DNA of 64,000 bases, taken from assembly GCF_020164745.1 (NCBI RefSeq), contig NZ_JAIUGV010000009.1:248001-312000 (forward strand). The letters run 5' to 3'. The stretch's first letter is position 1, and each line of letters begins with the position of its first letter. Position numbers and translations under genes: made by a program. Positions 24,928 through 33,642 of this stretch are shown one piece after another. A model generated the notes under the pieces. The model was not told the DNA's origin, did not search any database, and was given only the letters and a program-made list of their open reading frames with translations. This stretch comes from Mesorhizobium sp. ES1-4 (lineage in GTDB: Bacteria > Pseudomonadota > Alphaproteobacteria > Rhizobiales > Rhizobiaceae).

Positions 24928-25058
24928 AGACTTGACAACAGGCATTCATCGCGCGACGCCAGGGGCCGATGGGTGCGGCAACAGGCCGGTGAAATGGCGA
25001 GGGCTGGAGAGATCGCATTGCGGGCGCGCTTGAATAGCCGGGCGCACGAGCCAAGACC

Positions 25059-26087
25059 TTGATCAAGCCCCGCTCGCGCAGGGGCGGTGGCCGCCCGACC
25101 ATATCGGATGTGGCACGCAAGGCCGGCGTCGGCGCCATCACTGTATCGCGTGCGTTGCGCGAGCCGGCGCGCGTTTCCGAGGAATTGCGCCGCCAGATCC
25201 AGGCCGCCGTCGATGATCTCGGCTATGTGCCGGACCCGAACGCACGCGCGTTGGCCTCGGCCCGGGCTGAAGTGTTCGGCGTACTGGTGCCTTCGCTGAC
25301 CAACAATGTCTTCGCCGAGGTGGTTCGCGGTATCTACGACAGCCTGTCGGACAGCCCGTTCCGCATCCAGCTTGGCAACACGCACTATTCCGGACTGGAG
25401 GAAGAGCGGTTGCTGCAGGTGTTTGGCTCCCAGCGACCCGCCGCGCTGATCGTTGCAGGCATCGACCAGACATCAACCTCGCGAAAATTGTTGGAGAATG
25501 CCGGTTGCCCGGTGGTTCAGGTGATGGAGACCGGACCCGATCCTGTCGACATGATGGTCGGCTTCTCACATATCGACGGCGGCAGGACTGCGACCGAGCA
25601 CTTGATCGAGGCGGGGTATCGCCGGATCGGTTTCATCGGCGCGCGCATGGACCCGCGCTCGCAGCGGCGCCTTGCCGGTTACCGCCTGGTGATGGAGAAG
25701 GCCGGCCTCTTCGACCCGCGCCTGATCACCACTACGCCGGTGCTGTCCAGCGTGTCGCTTGGCCGCGAACTGTTCCGCGATGCTCTTGCCAAGATGCCGA
25801 CGCTCGACGGCGTGTTCTGCAACAATGACGACATCGCGCTCGGCGTGCTGTTCGAATGTCATCGCGCTTCGATCCACGTGCCGAAGACGATCGGCATCGT
25901 GGGCTTCAACGATCTCGACATGATGCAGGTGGCCTTTCCCTCGATCACCAGCATCCGCACCCATCGCTACGAAATCGGCAGGCGTGCGGTGGCCATGGCA
26001 CTGGCGGCGATATCGGGTCACAGGCCGCAGGAGCGCGTCGTCGATCTCGGCTTCGAGCTGAAACGGCGCGAGAGCACGGCGCGCTGA
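25059..26087 (+). CDS. gntR: LacI-family repressor, gluconate GntR type
   Basis: A 342-aa regulator. The N-terminal LacI helix-turn-helix (residues 13-35: PTISDVARKAGVGAITVSRA) and hinge (LGYVPDPNARALAS) precede a periplasmic-binding-like sensor domain. Characteristic stretches such as GVLVPSLTNNVFAEVVRGI, FIGARMDPRS and LDGVFCNNDD strongly resemble E. coli GntR, the gluconate repressor. Start: TTG at 25059, which has no strong ribosome binding site. Its downstream neighbours are a sugar importer and gluconokinase, and a perfect LacI-type operator stands between the regulator and the importer. It probably represses that operon until gluconate or a related acid binds. Confidence 0.88.
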   Translation: MIKPRSRRGGGRPTISDVARKAGVGAITVSRALREPARVSEELRRQIQAAVDDLGYVPDPNARALASARAEVFGVLVPSLTNNVFAEVVRGIYDSLSDSPFRIQLGNTHYSGLEEERLLQVFGSQRPAALIVAGIDQTSTSRKLLENAGCPVVQVMETGPDPVDMMVGFSHIDGGRTATEHLIEAGYRRIGFIGARMDPRSQRRLAGYRLVMEKAGLFDPRLITTTPVLSSVSLGRELFRDALAKMPTLDGVFCNNDDIALGVLFECHRASIHVPKTIGIVGFNDLDMMQVAFPSITSIRTHRYEIGRRAVAMALAAISGHRPQERVVDLGFELKRRESTAR

Positions 26088-26129
26088 GGCATTTTAGAGC
26101 CTGCTGAAACGTGACTTTACAGGGGCAAG

Positions 26130-26143
26130 TGGTAGCGCTACCA
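26130..26143. promoter_or_regulatory. LacI-type operator, perfect palindrome
   Basis: TGGTAGCGCTACCA is a perfect 14-bp palindrome with the central CG typical of LacI-family operators. It lies 43 bp after the repressor gene and 225 bp before the importer's binding-protein gene, and is the likely target of the GntR-type repressor at 25059. Confidence 0.72.
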
Positions 26144-26205
26144 TTCGGAGCCGACGTAAGGACCACCTGCTGTTTATTATGTACAACCGACAGGGCTTCC
26201 TTGTT

Positions 26206-26219
26206 TATTATCGATAATA
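26206..26219. promoter_or_regulatory. Second palindrome in the importer promoter region (TATTATCGATAATA)
   Basis: A perfect 14-bp palindrome whose 12-bp core is identical to the one at 20673-20684. It is AT-rich in a GC-rich background and lies 149 bp before the binding-protein ATG. It may be the site of a second regulator shared with the dehydrogenase locus. Confidence 0.5.
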
Positions 26220-26367
26220 TGATAGACTGACAGCCGCTCAAAGGAGCGACAGGGAGGTATCAGGTCGGCGGCGGCCATCTGATGTGCGGGCTAGCGCGGG
26301 AGGTGCTTGGAACGCGAAATTGTAATGCAGCCAAAACAAGTCGGAACTGCAACTGGGAGGAATATCA

Positions 26368-27495
26368 ATGATCAAGTCACTCGTCGGTGGCGTCGTTGCC
26401 GCCACTGCATTCGTCATGTTGAGCTCGGCGGCGATCGCCGCAGGCCCAGAAATCGTCAAGGGACCCGCAGCCGAGCCGGACTGCTTCGCCCCATGGGCAA
26501 CCGATACGCAATTCTTCAAGTTCCCTAAGAAGGCCGGCCCATACCGCATCGCGCTCGCCAACGGCTATATCGCCAACACCTGGCGTATCCAAATGGTACA
26601 GACCGCCAAGGCCTATGCCGCACAACCGGACGTCGCCAAGAACTTGAAGGAATTCAAGGTCGTGTCGACTGGCGAGGATGTTCCGGCGCAGATATCCGCG
26701 ATCAACAACTTCATCGATTCCGGCTTTGACGCGATCGTCGTCAACGCGCAGAATCCGACAGCTTTCGGGCCGGTCATCAAGCGCGCCAAGGAAGCGGGGG
26801 TCGTGCTCGTCGCCTTTGACAACATCCTCGACACCAAGGACGCCATCAACGTCAATGTCGACCAGAAGGGCCTCGGCCAACTTTGGGGCAAGTGGCTGGT
26901 CTCGCATGTTCCCAATGGCGGCAAGGTGCTCGAAGTGCGCGGCGTGGCCGGCACTTCCGTGGACACGGACCGTCATGCCGGCATCCACGAGGTGCTGGAC
27001 GGCTCCGGCAAGAAGTGGGCCGTCACGGAGGTCGTGGGCAAATGGGACGACGGCGTGGCGCAGAAGGCGACCGCCGACGCAATCGCCACCAACGGTCCGT
27101 TCGACGGCATCACCGGCCAGGGCGGAGACACTGGCATCGTGCAGGCAATGATGGACGCCAAGCATCCATTCGTGCCCTTCGGCGGCGAGACGGAGAACGG
27201 CTTCCGCAAATTCTGTGCCGCGCATGCGGCGGATGGGCTCAAATGCTCGTCGGCCGGCACCGGACCAGCCCAGGTGGCCGTCGCCATCAAAACGGCGATT
27301 GCTGCCCTGGAAGGCAATGTCGTGCCCCAATCGGTAAAGTTGCCGTTGGCGATCGTCGAGGACCCCAACTTCAAGGCAGGCCAGGATTTCTTCCCCGACC
27401 AGTCCGATAATTTTTTCGTCGGCAATTCCTTCCCCACCTGCGGCATCAATTTCACAGCCCAGGAAATCATGGGCCAGACCAAGGAAAACAAGTAG
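26368..27495 (+). CDS. CUT2 ABC importer periplasmic binding protein (sugar/sugar acid)
   Basis: A 375-aa receptor. The signal peptide is about residues 1-24 (cleavage after AAIAA). The mature part is peripla_BP_4-like (RIALANGYIANTWRIQM; SGFDAIVVNAQNP; hinge VVLVAFDNILD). It is the first gene of the importer-gluconokinase operon; GGGAGGA precedes the ATG. The linked gluconate-type repressor and kinase make gluconate or a similar aldonate the likely ligand, whereas known gluconate uptake is mostly by GntP/TRAP/MFS carriers. This assignment is inference. Confidence 0.92.
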   Translation: MIKSLVGGVVAATAFVMLSSAAIAAGPEIVKGPAAEPDCFAPWATDTQFFKFPKKAGPYRIALANGYIANTWRIQMVQTAKAYAAQPDVAKNLKEFKVVSTGEDVPAQISAINNFIDSGFDAIVVNAQNPTAFGPVIKRAKEAGVVLVAFDNILDTKDAINVNVDQKGLGQLWGKWLVSHVPNGGKVLEVRGVAGTSVDTDRHAGIHEVLDGSGKKWAVTEVVGKWDDGVAQKATADAIATNGPFDGITGQGGDTGIVQAMMDAKHPFVPFGGETENGFRKFCAAHAADGLKCSSAGTGPAQVAVAIKTAIAALEGNVVPQSVKLPLAIVEDPNFKAGQDFFPDQSDNFFVGNSFPTCGINFTAQEIMGQTKENK

Positions 27496-27573
27496 TCGGA
27501 CAGGCCGGCGGCGCGGGGAGCAAACCCGCGCCATCGGCCGCATGCGTCGATCGGAAATAGCCTGGGAGGGCTG

Positions 27574-29121
27574 ATGGACAGCGTGGTTCCGCTCCTGCGT
27601 GTGGAAGGCGTATCCAAGCGCTATGGCGGCGTACGAGCGCTGGAGAAGGCTGATCTGTCAGTTTCCACCGGCAGCATCCACGCCATCCTCGGTGAAAACG
27701 GCGCCGGTAAGTCCACGCTGATCAAGGTCATGGCCGGTGTCGTGGCGCCCGATGAGGGCCGCATGATGCTGGACGGTCGCGAGGTGAATTTCGCCTCTCC
27801 CGGAGCGGCCAACAGAGCGGGCATTGCCTGCATCTTTCAGGAACTGTCGCTGATCCCTGAGCTCAGCGTCGCCGACAATATCGTCATTTCCGATCCGCCC
27901 AAACGCTTCGGCATGATCGACCGCAAGGCGCAGCGCCGCGTTGCCGAGGACGCACTGGCGCGGGCGGGCGCCGGCGACATTCATCCGCTGGCGCTGGTCA
28001 AGGACCTGCCGCTGTCACGGCGCCAGATGGTGGAGATCGCCAAGGCCCTGGCGCGCAAGCCGCGCATCCTCATCCTCGACGAAGCGACCTCAGCGCTGAC
28101 GGCAACGGACGTCGCGAATATTTTCGGCGTCTTGAAGCGCCTGCGTTCAGAAAGGCTGGCGCTGCTCTACATCTCGCATCGCATGAACGAGATCGCTGAA
28201 CTTGCCGATCAGTGCACCGTATTCCGCAATGGCCGCAACGTCGCCAGCTACAAGGCCGGCTCGAAGAGCGATAACGAGGTGGTCGAGCTGATGATCGGCC
28301 GGGAATACAGTCATATATTCCCGCCTAAACCGGCAGCGGCGCCTGTGAGCGCCGCCCCCAGGCTCGAGGCACGCAAGCTTTCCTGGGCCGACCGGCTGGA
28401 CAACATCTCGCTGACGGTCAGGGCAGGCGAAGTGGTTGGCCTCGGCGGGCTCGACGGCCAGGGCCAGCGCGAACTGCTGCTTGCTTTCTTCGGCGTGCTG
28501 CGCGGCCTCTCGGGCGAGGTGCTGATCGACGGCAAGCCGGTGACGATCACCAGCCCGGCGGCGGCCCGGGAGGATGGCGTCGGCATGGCGCTCATTCCGG
28601 AAGACCGCAAGACCGAAGGATTGATGCTGCCGATGACGGTGCGCGAAAACCTGTCTTTCGCCGCGCTCGACCGGCTGTCCAAAGGCGGCATCATCGACCG
28701 TGCCGCCGAACAGCGGCTCATCGACGACATGGTCGGCCTGCTGGCGATCAAGACGGCGAGCCTTGACATTCCGGTCGGCGCGCTGTCGGGGGGCAACCAG
28801 CAGAAGGTGGTGATCGCCAAATGGCTGATGCGCCAGCCACGCATCATCCTGCTCAATGATCCGACGCGCGGCATCGATGTCGGCACCAAGCAGGAAATCT
28901 ATCAGCTGATGCGCAAGCTGGCGGACGCCGGCGCGGCGATCCTGTTCTATTCGACTGACTATGACGAACTGGTCGGCTGCTGCGACCGGGTGCTGGTGCT
29001 CTATGACGGCGCGGTCAAGCGCGAGCTGGTTGGCGCCGAGATCACCGAGCGGGCGCTAATATCAAGCGCACTCAACATCCATGGCGAGGGGAACCCGACG
29101 AGCCAGGGGGCGGACGCGTGA
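27574..29121 (+). CDS. CUT2 ABC importer ATPase, two-domain
   Basis: A 515-aa double ABC protein. Module 1 has Walker A GENGAGKST, Q-loop CIFQELSLIP, a weakened signature (LPLSRRQMVEIAKA) and Walker B ILILDEATSAL. Module 2 has a degenerate P-loop (GLDGQGQRE), signature LSGGNQQKVVIAKW and Walker B IILLNDPTRGIDVG, with Asn in place of the usual Asp before the catalytic position. Both imply that only one site hydrolyses ATP well, as is common in this group. GGGAGGG precedes the ATG. It drives the two permeases that follow. Confidence 0.92.
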   Translation: MDSVVPLLRVEGVSKRYGGVRALEKADLSVSTGSIHAILGENGAGKSTLIKVMAGVVAPDEGRMMLDGREVNFASPGAANRAGIACIFQELSLIPELSVADNIVISDPPKRFGMIDRKAQRRVAEDALARAGAGDIHPLALVKDLPLSRRQMVEIAKALARKPRILILDEATSALTATDVANIFGVLKRLRSERLALLYISHRMNEIAELADQCTVFRNGRNVASYKAGSKSDNEVVELMIGREYSHIFPPKPAAAPVSAAPRLEARKLSWADRLDNISLTVRAGEVVGLGGLDGQGQRELLLAFFGVLRGLSGEVLIDGKPVTITSPAAAREDGVGMALIPEDRKTEGLMLPMTVRENLSFAALDRLSKGGIIDRAAEQRLIDDMVGLLAIKTASLDIPVGALSGGNQQKVVIAKWLMRQPRIILLNDPTRGIDVGTKQEIYQLMRKLADAGAAILFYSTDYDELVGCCDRVLVLYDGAVKRELVGAEITERALISSALNIHGEGNPTSQGADA

Positions 29122-29134
29122 AAGGGATCATAGC

Positions 29135-30115
29135 GTGAAGGATTGGCGCTACTGGCTAGCCGAACAGCGTGGAACGCTGTTGGCGCTCGGCATCTTCATC
29201 GTCATGTTCATCATCTACACATCGAACCATCCGGCGGGCTTTACTGCCAATGTGGTGCAGACGGCGGCCAACAAGGGCGTGCTGCTGGCCTTCGTCGCCA
29301 TGGCACAGACGCTGGTAGTGCTCACAGCCGGCATCGACCTTTCGGTCGGCATGATCTTTCTGCTTACCAATTGCCTGGCGTCCTGGCTGGTCGTGGGCAC
29401 GCCAATGCAAACGGCGCTGGGCGTCATCGCCGTGCTGGCTGTCGGCTTGTTGTGCGGGGCGATCAACGGCGCCATCGTCATTTATGGGCGCCTCCAGCCC
29501 ATTGTCGCCACCATTGCCACCGGCGCCGTCTTTTACGGCATCGGGCTGCTGCTGAGGCCGTTTCCTGGCGGTTCGGTCAACGAGGATCTGGCCGATGCGC
29601 TGACCGGCCGCGTGTTCGGCGTCGTGCCGGCGAGCGTTGTCGTCCTGCTGGCCGTCGTGCTGATCGTCTGGGTGCCGTTCAGCCGCTCGGTGCTGGGTCG
29701 GGCCGCCCGCGCCGCCGGGTCGTCGGAGACGGCGGCCTACATGTCAGGGGTGCCGATCCGCAGGGGCAAATTCGCCGCCTATACGCTGGCCGGGCTGCTG
29801 GCGGCGATCGGCGGGCTGTTCCTGACCTTCTTCACCTATACGGGCGAGGCCGCCTATGCGAGCGGCAACGCCTACACGCTGTTCTCGATCGCCGCGGTCG
29901 TGCTGGGCGGCGTCTCGCTGTTCGGTGGCAAGGGCAGCGCCATCGGGGCCATTTTCGGCGCGCTTGCCTTTCGCACCATCGGCGACCTGCTGTTCGTGTT
30001 CGATTTCGATCCGCTCTGGCAGCCGCTGTTCCAGGGCGTTATCCTGCTGGTCGCCGTCAGCCTCGGCGCCTTCGCACTGTTTCGGGTCCGCAACCGGCTG
30101 GAGTGGTTCCTGTGA
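29135..30115 (+). CDS. CUT2 ABC importer permease 1
   Basis: A 326-aa permease of the RbsC family with about nine hydrophobic helices. Landmarks are TLVVLTAGIDLSVGM and AAYMSGVPIRRGKFAAYTL. Start: GTG at 29135 with AAAGGGA about 9 bases upstream. An in-frame ATG-like start at 29081 lies inside the ATPase gene and would add a basic tail, so it is less likely. Its stop overlaps the next GTG start (GTGA). Two different permeases in one system imply a heterodimeric channel. Confidence 0.9.
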   Translation: MKDWRYWLAEQRGTLLALGIFIVMFIIYTSNHPAGFTANVVQTAANKGVLLAFVAMAQTLVVLTAGIDLSVGMIFLLTNCLASWLVVGTPMQTALGVIAVLAVGLLCGAINGAIVIYGRLQPIVATIATGAVFYGIGLLLRPFPGGSVNEDLADALTGRVFGVVPASVVVLLAVVLIVWVPFSRSVLGRAARAAGSSETAAYMSGVPIRRGKFAAYTLAGLLAAIGGLFLTFFTYTGEAAYASGNAYTLFSIAAVVLGGVSLFGGKGSAIGAIFGALAFRTIGDLLFVFDFDPLWQPLFQGVILLVAVSLGAFALFRVRNRLEWFL

Positions 30116-31098
30116 GCGAGACGACGCTTGGCGGCATTGCCGGCCGCATGCCGAAATTCATCCGCCGCGCCGATCCGGCTGTGCTGACCGCCTTTGCCTG
30201 CATCGTGGTGCTGCTGTTGGTGGGCAGCCTCTATTCACGAAGCTTCCTGTCGCCTGAATATCTCTTGCAGCAGCTCAAGGTGGCCTCTTTCCTCGGCGTT
30301 ATCGCCACCGGCATGATGCTGGTCATCCTGCTCGGCCAGATCGACCTGTCGGTGCCATGGGCGGTAGCGGCTGGCGCGATGATGGCCTGTGCAGCCGCCG
30401 CCTACGGACCGGTCGGGGTGGCGCTGGCCATTCCATTCGGTGTTTTCTGCGGCGTCTTGATCGGCGTCGTCAACGGCATCGGCGTTGCCTATCTGCGCAT
30501 TCCCTCGATGATCATCACGCTCGCCACCAACGCCGTCGCGCAAGGGCTGATGGTGGTCTACACCGGAGGTTTCTCCCCGCAGGATTCGGCGACCGGCGCC
30601 ATGCGCTACCTGGCCACCGGCTTCACCATTCCGGGCGTCCCCAACGCGGTCATCATCTGGGCGCTGATCGGGGCAGCGATGGTGTTCGTCCTGACCCGCA
30701 CCGGCTTTGGCCGCGCTGTCTATGGCATCGGCAACCGCGAGCGCGCCGCCTATCTCTCCGGCGTCGACACAAGAGGCGTGGTGATGATCGCCTTTGCCGT
30801 CTCCGGAGGGCTCTCGGCTTTCGGCGGCGTGCTGCTGGCTGGCTACGCCTCCAAGGCCGCGCAATCGATGGGTGACGCCTATCTACTGCCGTCGATCGCG
30901 GCCGTGGTGCTCGGTGGCACCTCGATCCTCGGCGGGCGCGGCTCCTATCTCGGCACCGTCGCGGGCGTGATCCTGATCACGCTGCTGCAATCCATCCTGT
31001 CGGTCTTGCAGATGCCCGAGGCGGGACGGCAGATCATCTATGGCGTGGTCATCGTCGCCATGCTGCTGCTCTACGGCCGCGCGCCGGCAAGCCGATAG
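30112..31098 (+). CDS. CUT2 ABC importer permease 2
   Basis: A 328-aa second permease of the same family, with GMMLVILLGQIDLSVPWAVA and VYGIGNRERAAYLSGVDTRG. The GLIDLSV-type motif reads GQIDLSV. Start: GTG at 30112 overlapping the previous stop by 4 bases. A further reading upstream merges with the first permease gene in another frame and is discarded. The gluconokinase gene starts 2 bases after its stop. Confidence 0.91.
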   Translation: MSETTLGGIAGRMPKFIRRADPAVLTAFACIVVLLLVGSLYSRSFLSPEYLLQQLKVASFLGVIATGMMLVILLGQIDLSVPWAVAAGAMMACAAAAYGPVGVALAIPFGVFCGVLIGVVNGIGVAYLRIPSMIITLATNAVAQGLMVVYTGGFSPQDSATGAMRYLATGFTIPGVPNAVIIWALIGAAMVFVLTRTGFGRAVYGIGNRERAAYLSGVDTRGVVMIAFAVSGGLSAFGGVLLAGYASKAAQSMGDAYLLPSIAAVVLGGTSILGGRGSYLGTVAGVILITLLQSILSVLQMPEAGRQIIYGVVIVAMLLLYGRAPASR

Positions 31099-31100
31099 TC

Positions 31101-31649
31101 GTGGACGAAGAAGCAGCGCAGGCGCTAACGAGCGCTCCCGGCTCAGTGCCTCCGGCCATCGTAGTGATGGGCGTCGCCGGTTGCGGCAAATCCGCTGTCG
31201 GCATTGCGCTGGCAGCGGCGCTCGGCGCCGTCTTCATCGAGGGCGACAGGCTGCATCCGCCGGAGAATGTGGCGCGCATGGCACGTGGTGAGCCGCTCAC
31301 CGACCAGTTGCGCGAAGGCTGGCTTGACGCGATCGGCGGGCACATCGCGGCGTCGATCGGCAAGGGGCAGGGCGTGGTCGCAGCCTGCTCGGCGCTGAAA
31401 CACAGCTATCGCGCGCGCCTCCGCGGTTTTTGCCCGGACATCGACTTCCTCTATCTGGAGATCGATCCCGCCACCGCGCGGCGGCGCGTTGGCAATCGCA
31501 AAGGCCATTTCATGCCGGCAAGCCTGGTCGACACCCAGTTCGCGATCCTCGAGCCGCCGGGGCAAGATGAGCGGGCGTTGACGCTCGACGCGACGCTACC
31601 GGTTGACGAACTCGTCGGCCAGGCAATGCGCTCGATGCGCCGGTCATGA
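31101..31649 (+). CDS. gntK: Gluconokinase
   Basis: A 182-aa P-loop kinase that phosphorylates D-gluconate to 6-phosphogluconate with ATP, feeding the Entner-Doudoroff or pentose phosphate route. Motifs: P-loop GVAGCGKSAVG (residues 24-34), EGDRLHPPENVARMARGEPL, CSALKHSYRARLR and RKGHFMPASLVDTQF, all hallmarks of bacterial GntK. Length is normal for the family (about 170-190 aa). Start: GTG at 31101, two bases after the permease stop. Its last 6 bases overlap the convergent acyltransferase-like gene. It is the catabolic enzyme of the importer operon and the strongest clue to its substrate. Confidence 0.93.
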   Translation: MDEEAAQALTSAPGSVPPAIVVMGVAGCGKSAVGIALAAALGAVFIEGDRLHPPENVARMARGEPLTDQLREGWLDAIGGHIAASIGKGQGVVAACSALKHSYRARLRGFCPDIDFLYLEIDPATARRRVGNRKGHFMPASLVDTQFAILEPPGQDERALTLDATLPVDELVGQAMRSMRRS

Positions 31650-32795
31650 GACTTCCTCGGAACCGATGCCGATGCCGTCCCGGGCTTCTGTCAACCGCTC
31701 CTGGCGCGACCAGGACAGCATCTGCTCGGGGAACTGCTTCAGCGCCTGCAGCAGGCAGTCGCGTTTCAGCAGGATGTAGTGCGCCTGCAGGGTCATGTTC
31801 TTGGCTCCGTCCCTAGCTGTGTCCATTGCCGCGAGCGCCGGCGGTGCCGGCATCAGTTCAGGGCTCAAAACGGCACGGTATTCCCGGAAGGGCACCACCT
31901 CGAATGTCGACATGGCAAACAGGGCCGTCTTGCCTCGGGCGGCGAAATTCGCCGGCGCCGAGGCAAGATGCGTCCAGCCGCTTTCGCCCAGCGCGGTTTC
32001 GGTGAAGGTCGAGCCGGCGTGGATGGTGTTGGTCATCATCACGACGCCGTTCTGCTTCAGCACCTTCTGAATGCGGATGGTGACCTGATAGGCGTCGTCA
32101 CGGTCGAAGACGATGCGGCTTTTCAGGAACCGGTTCTCGACATGAACCATTGGCGGGTTGAGGAAGCGCTGGCCGAATGCGGTCTCGGAAACGCCATGCG
32201 TGTTGACGCTGACCTGATGCGCTTCGATGCCGGCCTCATATATGGCGCGCTTGCCGATCATCGTCTGGGCGGTGAACTGATCGCACCACAGGATCGCGCC
32301 GTGGCCGCGTTGCAAGGCTGCCTGCAGGCCCTCGAGCCCTTCCAGCCGGATCATCGGCGTCCAGCGGCGGGCAACCAGATGCGCGGCAAGTTGCATGCGG
32401 CGGCGATGGCGCGCCGCCAGCAATGCCTCGAACAGCTTGCGCGCATCAATGCCTTCGCCAAGCACCGCACGGGTCGCATCGGCATAGAAGCGGAAATCCT
32501 TGCGCATATGGCGCTTCAGGCGAAGCCTGGACGCCCAGTCGCAGATCGGCGACCACCAGCGCACAGGCAGCGCTGCCGCGACCGCCAGGTAGAAGAGGGC
32601 AACCAGGCTTTCACGAAAATCCCTGGTGGAGAAACGGCGAGGCCTGCCGGGACTAGCCACCTTGCGGCTGAAAAAGCGCACGTGCTCGGCATATTCGGGA
32701 ACAAAGGCGTCTGCGATGACTTCGGTACGAAAGCTGGCCGCCGATGGCAGCTTGCGGGCGGCTTTTCGGGATTTCGTAAACCTCGACAGCCTCAT
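31644..32795 (-). CDS. Lysophospholipid/lipid A acyltransferase-like protein (LpxL/HtrB superfamily)
   Basis: A 383-aa protein with one membrane segment near residues 64-80 (LVALFYLAVAAALPV). The central region (about 150-330) resembles LpxL/HtrB-type acyltransferases: RGHGAILWCDQFTAQT, FLKSRIVFDRDD, NGVVMMTNTIHAGST. At the place of the usual catalytic HX4(D/E) (normally G-HF-x-x-x-E) it reads CDQFTAQ (171-177), so the catalytic His seems absent. It may be inactive, use other residues, or belong to a divergent branch. It is likely co-transcribed with the Rrf2 gene 10 bp upstream. Confidence 0.7.
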   Translation of the reverse strand: MRLSRFTKSRKAARKLPSAASFRTEVIADAFVPEYAEHVRFFSRKVASPGRPRRFSTRDFRESLVALFYLAVAAALPVRWWSPICDWASRLRLKRHMRKDFRFYADATRAVLGEGIDARKLFEALLAARHRRRMQLAAHLVARRWTPMIRLEGLEGLQAALQRGHGAILWCDQFTAQTMIGKRAIYEAGIEAHQVSVNTHGVSETAFGQRFLNPPMVHVENRFLKSRIVFDRDDAYQVTIRIQKVLKQNGVVMMTNTIHAGSTFTETALGESGWTHLASAPANFAARGKTALFAMSTFEVVPFREYRAVLSPELMPAPPALAAMDTARDGAKNMTLQAHYILLKRDCLLQALKQFPEQMLSWSRQERLTEARDGIGIGSEEVS

Positions 32796-32805
32796 TCACC
32801 CGGCT

Positions 32806-33255
32806 CTAGATCTGGGATGTCAACTCGACTGGAAAATCGTCATTGTCGGCATCGCGCATGGCGGCGAGACTGCGGTTGTCCAGCACCTCCGCGATCGCCT
32901 GGCGCACCTCCAGCATCATGTGCCGTACCTGGCAGGTCGCTTCGTCGCAATCCTCGCAGCGCTGGTACTGCGTGCGGCTGGCGCAAGGTATCGGCGCCAG
33001 CGGGCCGTCGAGCACGCGCACGACATGGCCGATCTTGATCTCGGACGCGGGGCGGGCGAGACGATAGCCGCCTTCCTTGCCCTTGCGGCTCTGGACGAAG
33101 CCGGCATTGCGCAGTTCGCCCAGGATGGCATCGAGGAATTTCTTCGGGATGTTGTTGGAGACGGCGATGTCGTTGACGAAGGCCAGTTGGCCAACCGGAA
33201 GATTGGAAAGGTGCACGAGGGCCTTGAGGCCGTACTTGCCTTTTTTCGTCAGCAT
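32806..33255 (-). CDS. Rrf2-family transcriptional regulator with Cys cluster
   Basis: A 149-aa winged-helix regulator: MLTKKGKYGLKALVHL, DNA-recognition IPKKFLDAILGELRNAGFV and wing RKGKEGGYRLARP. Cys91, Cys100, Cys103 and Cys108 (CASRTQYQRCEDCDEATC) could bind an [Fe-S] cluster or act as a thiol/sulfur sensor, as IscR- and CymR-like members do. ATG at 33255 is used because Rrf2 homology starts there; an in-frame longer start at 33327 adds unrelated residues. The nearby sulfate importer and an inverted repeat in its promoter suggest a sulfur-related target. This link is inferred. Confidence 0.9.
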   Translation of the reverse strand: MLTKKGKYGLKALVHLSNLPVGQLAFVNDIAVSNNIPKKFLDAILGELRNAGFVQSRKGKEGGYRLARPASEIKIGHVVRVLDGPLAPIPCASRTQYQRCEDCDEATCQVRHMMLEVRQAIAEVLDNRSLAAMRDADNDDFPVELTSQI

Positions 33256-33642
33256 GCCCGAGTCAACCCATTGAAGCCCCAACCACCCCGGATCTGGCGG
33301 TTGTTTGTGTGCAAATGATGACAGCATTGCCTCCGCACGCTGCCGTTTCGCGAAAACAAAGCCATTGGAAGGCAGTTAGGCACAAACGCGTTGATTCTTT
33401 GTAACGCTTTGCGCGCAAGGCGCCGATGTCCCGCCGGAAACCGGATCGCTGGCGCACAAGCCGGCAAAGCACCGGCTCTCTCGCCGGGTTTAAAGCGTAC
33501 GCGCGACAGTTGTGCCTTGTCGTAGTGAGAAAAGACGTCGTCATTCTGTTCCAGTCAGCGCCTTGTTGCCTCCGGATTGTTCCTTAACTTGCAATGGCGC
33601 ATCTCCAGGCATATACAAATGGCATATACATAGGAGGCAATC
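33256..33642. other. Intergenic region between rrf2 and vapB (387 bp)
   Basis: No convincing gene is seen. The left part should carry the promoter of the divergent Rrf2 gene. The right end holds a direct repeat and a strong Shine-Dalgarno (AGGAGGC) for vapB. It is noticeably less GC-rich near 33600-33640 than its neighbours. Confidence 0.5.
33608..33630. promoter_or_regulatory. Direct repeats upstream of vapBC (probable autoregulatory site)
   Basis: GGCATATACA occurs twice, at 33608-33617 and 33621-33630, spaced 13 bp centre to centre, just before AGGAGGC and the vapB ATG. TATACA also suits a -10 element. VapBC complexes usually bind repeats in this position to repress their own operon. Confidence 0.5.

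Noticed and set aside
24932..24960. A perfect TTGACA (24932-24937) that could be a -35 element for the gluconate-type repressor.
   Set aside because: The sequence 16-18 bp downstream is GC-rich and has no -10-like element.
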